Positions 5,243 through 5,872 of a stretch of 5,872 nucleotides of DNA are shown here, one piece after another. Under the pieces are notes generated by a model. It did not search any database, was not told where the DNA came from, and saw only the letters and a program-made list of their open reading frames with translations. The translations under genes were made by a program, and so were the position numbers. The DNA comes from Acidimicrobiia bacterium. GTDB lineage: Bacteria > Actinomycetota > Acidimicrobiia > Acidimicrobiales > JACDCH01. The stretch spans positions 1-5,872 of the forward strand of contig JACDCH010000394.1 of assembly GCA_013694495.1 (NCBI GenBank). Direction: 5' to 3'. Numbering within the stretch: position 1 is the first letter of the stretch; each line of letters starts with the position of its first letter.

Positions 5243-5872
5243 GTGCCCGAGATGATCGAGGTGGAGATGTACCGCCGGCTGGCGGAGCAGGTGGTGGGGC
5301 GCACCGTCCGCCGGGTCGACGCGCCGGACGCCTGGTTCCTCAAGCGGGGCCTGGAGGCGCCCGAGCTCACCGCCACCCTCCTGGGCCGCACCGTCGTCGC
5401 CGCCCGGCGGCGGGGGAAGCTCCTGCTCCTCGACACGGACGGGGCGACGCTCGGGCTGCGCTTCGGAATGACCGGCCGGCTGCTGGTCGACGGCGGCATG
5501 GTCGTCGAGAAGCTGGTGTACGGCAGCACCCGGGAGGAGACGGCCTGGGACCGCTTCGCCCTCGGCTTCGACGGCGGCGGCGAGCTGCGCCTGCGCGACC
5601 CCCGGCGCCTCGGCGGCGTCGAGCTCGACCCCGACGAGGACCGCCTCGGGATCGACGCCGCCTCGCTCACCCGCGCCGAGCTCGCCGCCCTCCTCGGCAG
5701 CGCCGCACCGCTCAAGGCCCGGCTGATGGACCAGGCGCGCCTGGCCGGGCTCGGCAACCTGCTCACCGACGAGGCGCTGGGGCGGGCCGGGCTCGACCCC
5801 GCCCGCCCGGCGTCGTCGCTCGAGCCGGCCGAGGTCCGGCGCCTCCACCGCCATATCGCCGCCACCCTCGAG
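5243..5872 (+). CDS. Fpg/Nei-family DNA glycosylase (formamidopyrimidine-DNA glycosylase type), 3' end outside window
   Basis: This base-excision repair enzyme would remove oxidised bases and nick at the abasic site. The visible 210 residues run to the window edge; the remaining C-terminus, including the expected zinc finger, is not seen. GTG 5243 is preferred over ATG 5252 because it yields V-PEMIEVE: after loss of the first residue Pro2 becomes the N-terminal nucleophile with Glu3 as the catalytic acid, as the family needs. Further hallmarks are Lys59 in RRGKLLLL, GLRFGMTGRLLV (71-82, with Met74 of the lesion-probing loop), DPRRLGGVEL (119-128), and the helix-two-turn-helix LKARLMDQARLAGLGNLLTDEAL (157-179), with Lys158 and Asn172 of the GxGN DNA-binding motif. 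The N-terminus reads PEMIEVE rather than the common PELPEVE, suggesting a side branch of the family. It is transcribed divergently from the acidic-protein operon. Which lesions it prefers cannot be told here. Confidence 0.92.
   Translation, partial: MPEMIEVEMYRRLAEQVVGRTVRRVDAPDAWFLKRGLEAPELTATLLGRTVVAARRRGKLLLLDTDGATLGLRFGMTGRLLVDGGMVVEKLVYGSTREETAWDRFALGFDGGGELRLRDPRRLGGVELDPDEDRLGIDAASLTRAELAALLGSAAPLKARLMDQARLAGLGNLLTDEALGRAGLDPARPASSLEPAEVRRLHRHIAATLE

Noticed and set aside
5200..5865. N-terminal extension of the acidic protein frame on the - strand
   Set aside because: It runs antisense through the DNA glycosylase gene, is Arg/Ser/Pro-rich, and the repeat domain is complete from GTG 5199.

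Overview
The window is very GC-rich, with third codon positions nearly all G or C and frequent GTG starts. The protein families present suit a high-GC actinobacterium. The style resembles Acidimicrobiia (Ilumatobacter/Iamia-like), but that is an impression from gene style and was not tested. Coding density is high: six or seven genes, three of the junctions being four-base GTGA overlaps, and only one intergenic stretch longer than 50 bases.

Left part (1-3899, + strand). The window opens inside the 3' end of a gene that looks like the target-recognition end of an N6-adenine DNA methylase. After 44 bases holding a GC hairpin comes a tight three-gene block: homoserine O-acetyltransferase (metX), a PLP-dependent Cys/Met-metabolism enzyme (metZ/metB-like), and a PhzF-fold isomerase. 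The last two genes each start with a GTG that shares bases with the previous TGA, and each has a strong GGAGG-type ribosome site 6 bases upstream. The first two genes form a route from homoserine through O-acetylhomoserine to homocysteine or cystathionine, i.e. methionine synthesis. The PhzF protein has no known place in that route and is the odd member.

Middle (3900-4069). Between the 3' ends of two convergent transcription units lie 170 non-coding bases. They hold a small GCGA-loop hairpin and two tandem copies of a 51-base palindromic element with a 61-base period. These could be bidirectional terminators or members of a REP-like repeat family. This is the most curious DNA-level structure in the window.

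Right part. On the - strand, a two-gene operon runs leftwards. The first gene encodes a small, very acidic protein built from five 19-residue units with a DxDGDGxxD calcium-type loop. The second encodes a crotonase-fold protein that lacks both hydratase glutamates but keeps the isomerase-type glutamate, and they overlap by GTGA. The operon is preceded by a TANNNT box placed exactly for leaderless transcription. Divergently, 43 bases away on the + strand, an Fpg/Nei-type DNA glycosylase starts at a GTG that exposes the catalytic Pro2-Glu3. It runs off the window end before its zinc finger.

No tRNA, rRNA, CRISPR, transposase or phage gene was seen. The best candidates for something undescribed are the paired palindromic element at 3952-4063 and the 19-residue-repeat acidic protein coupled to the isomerase.
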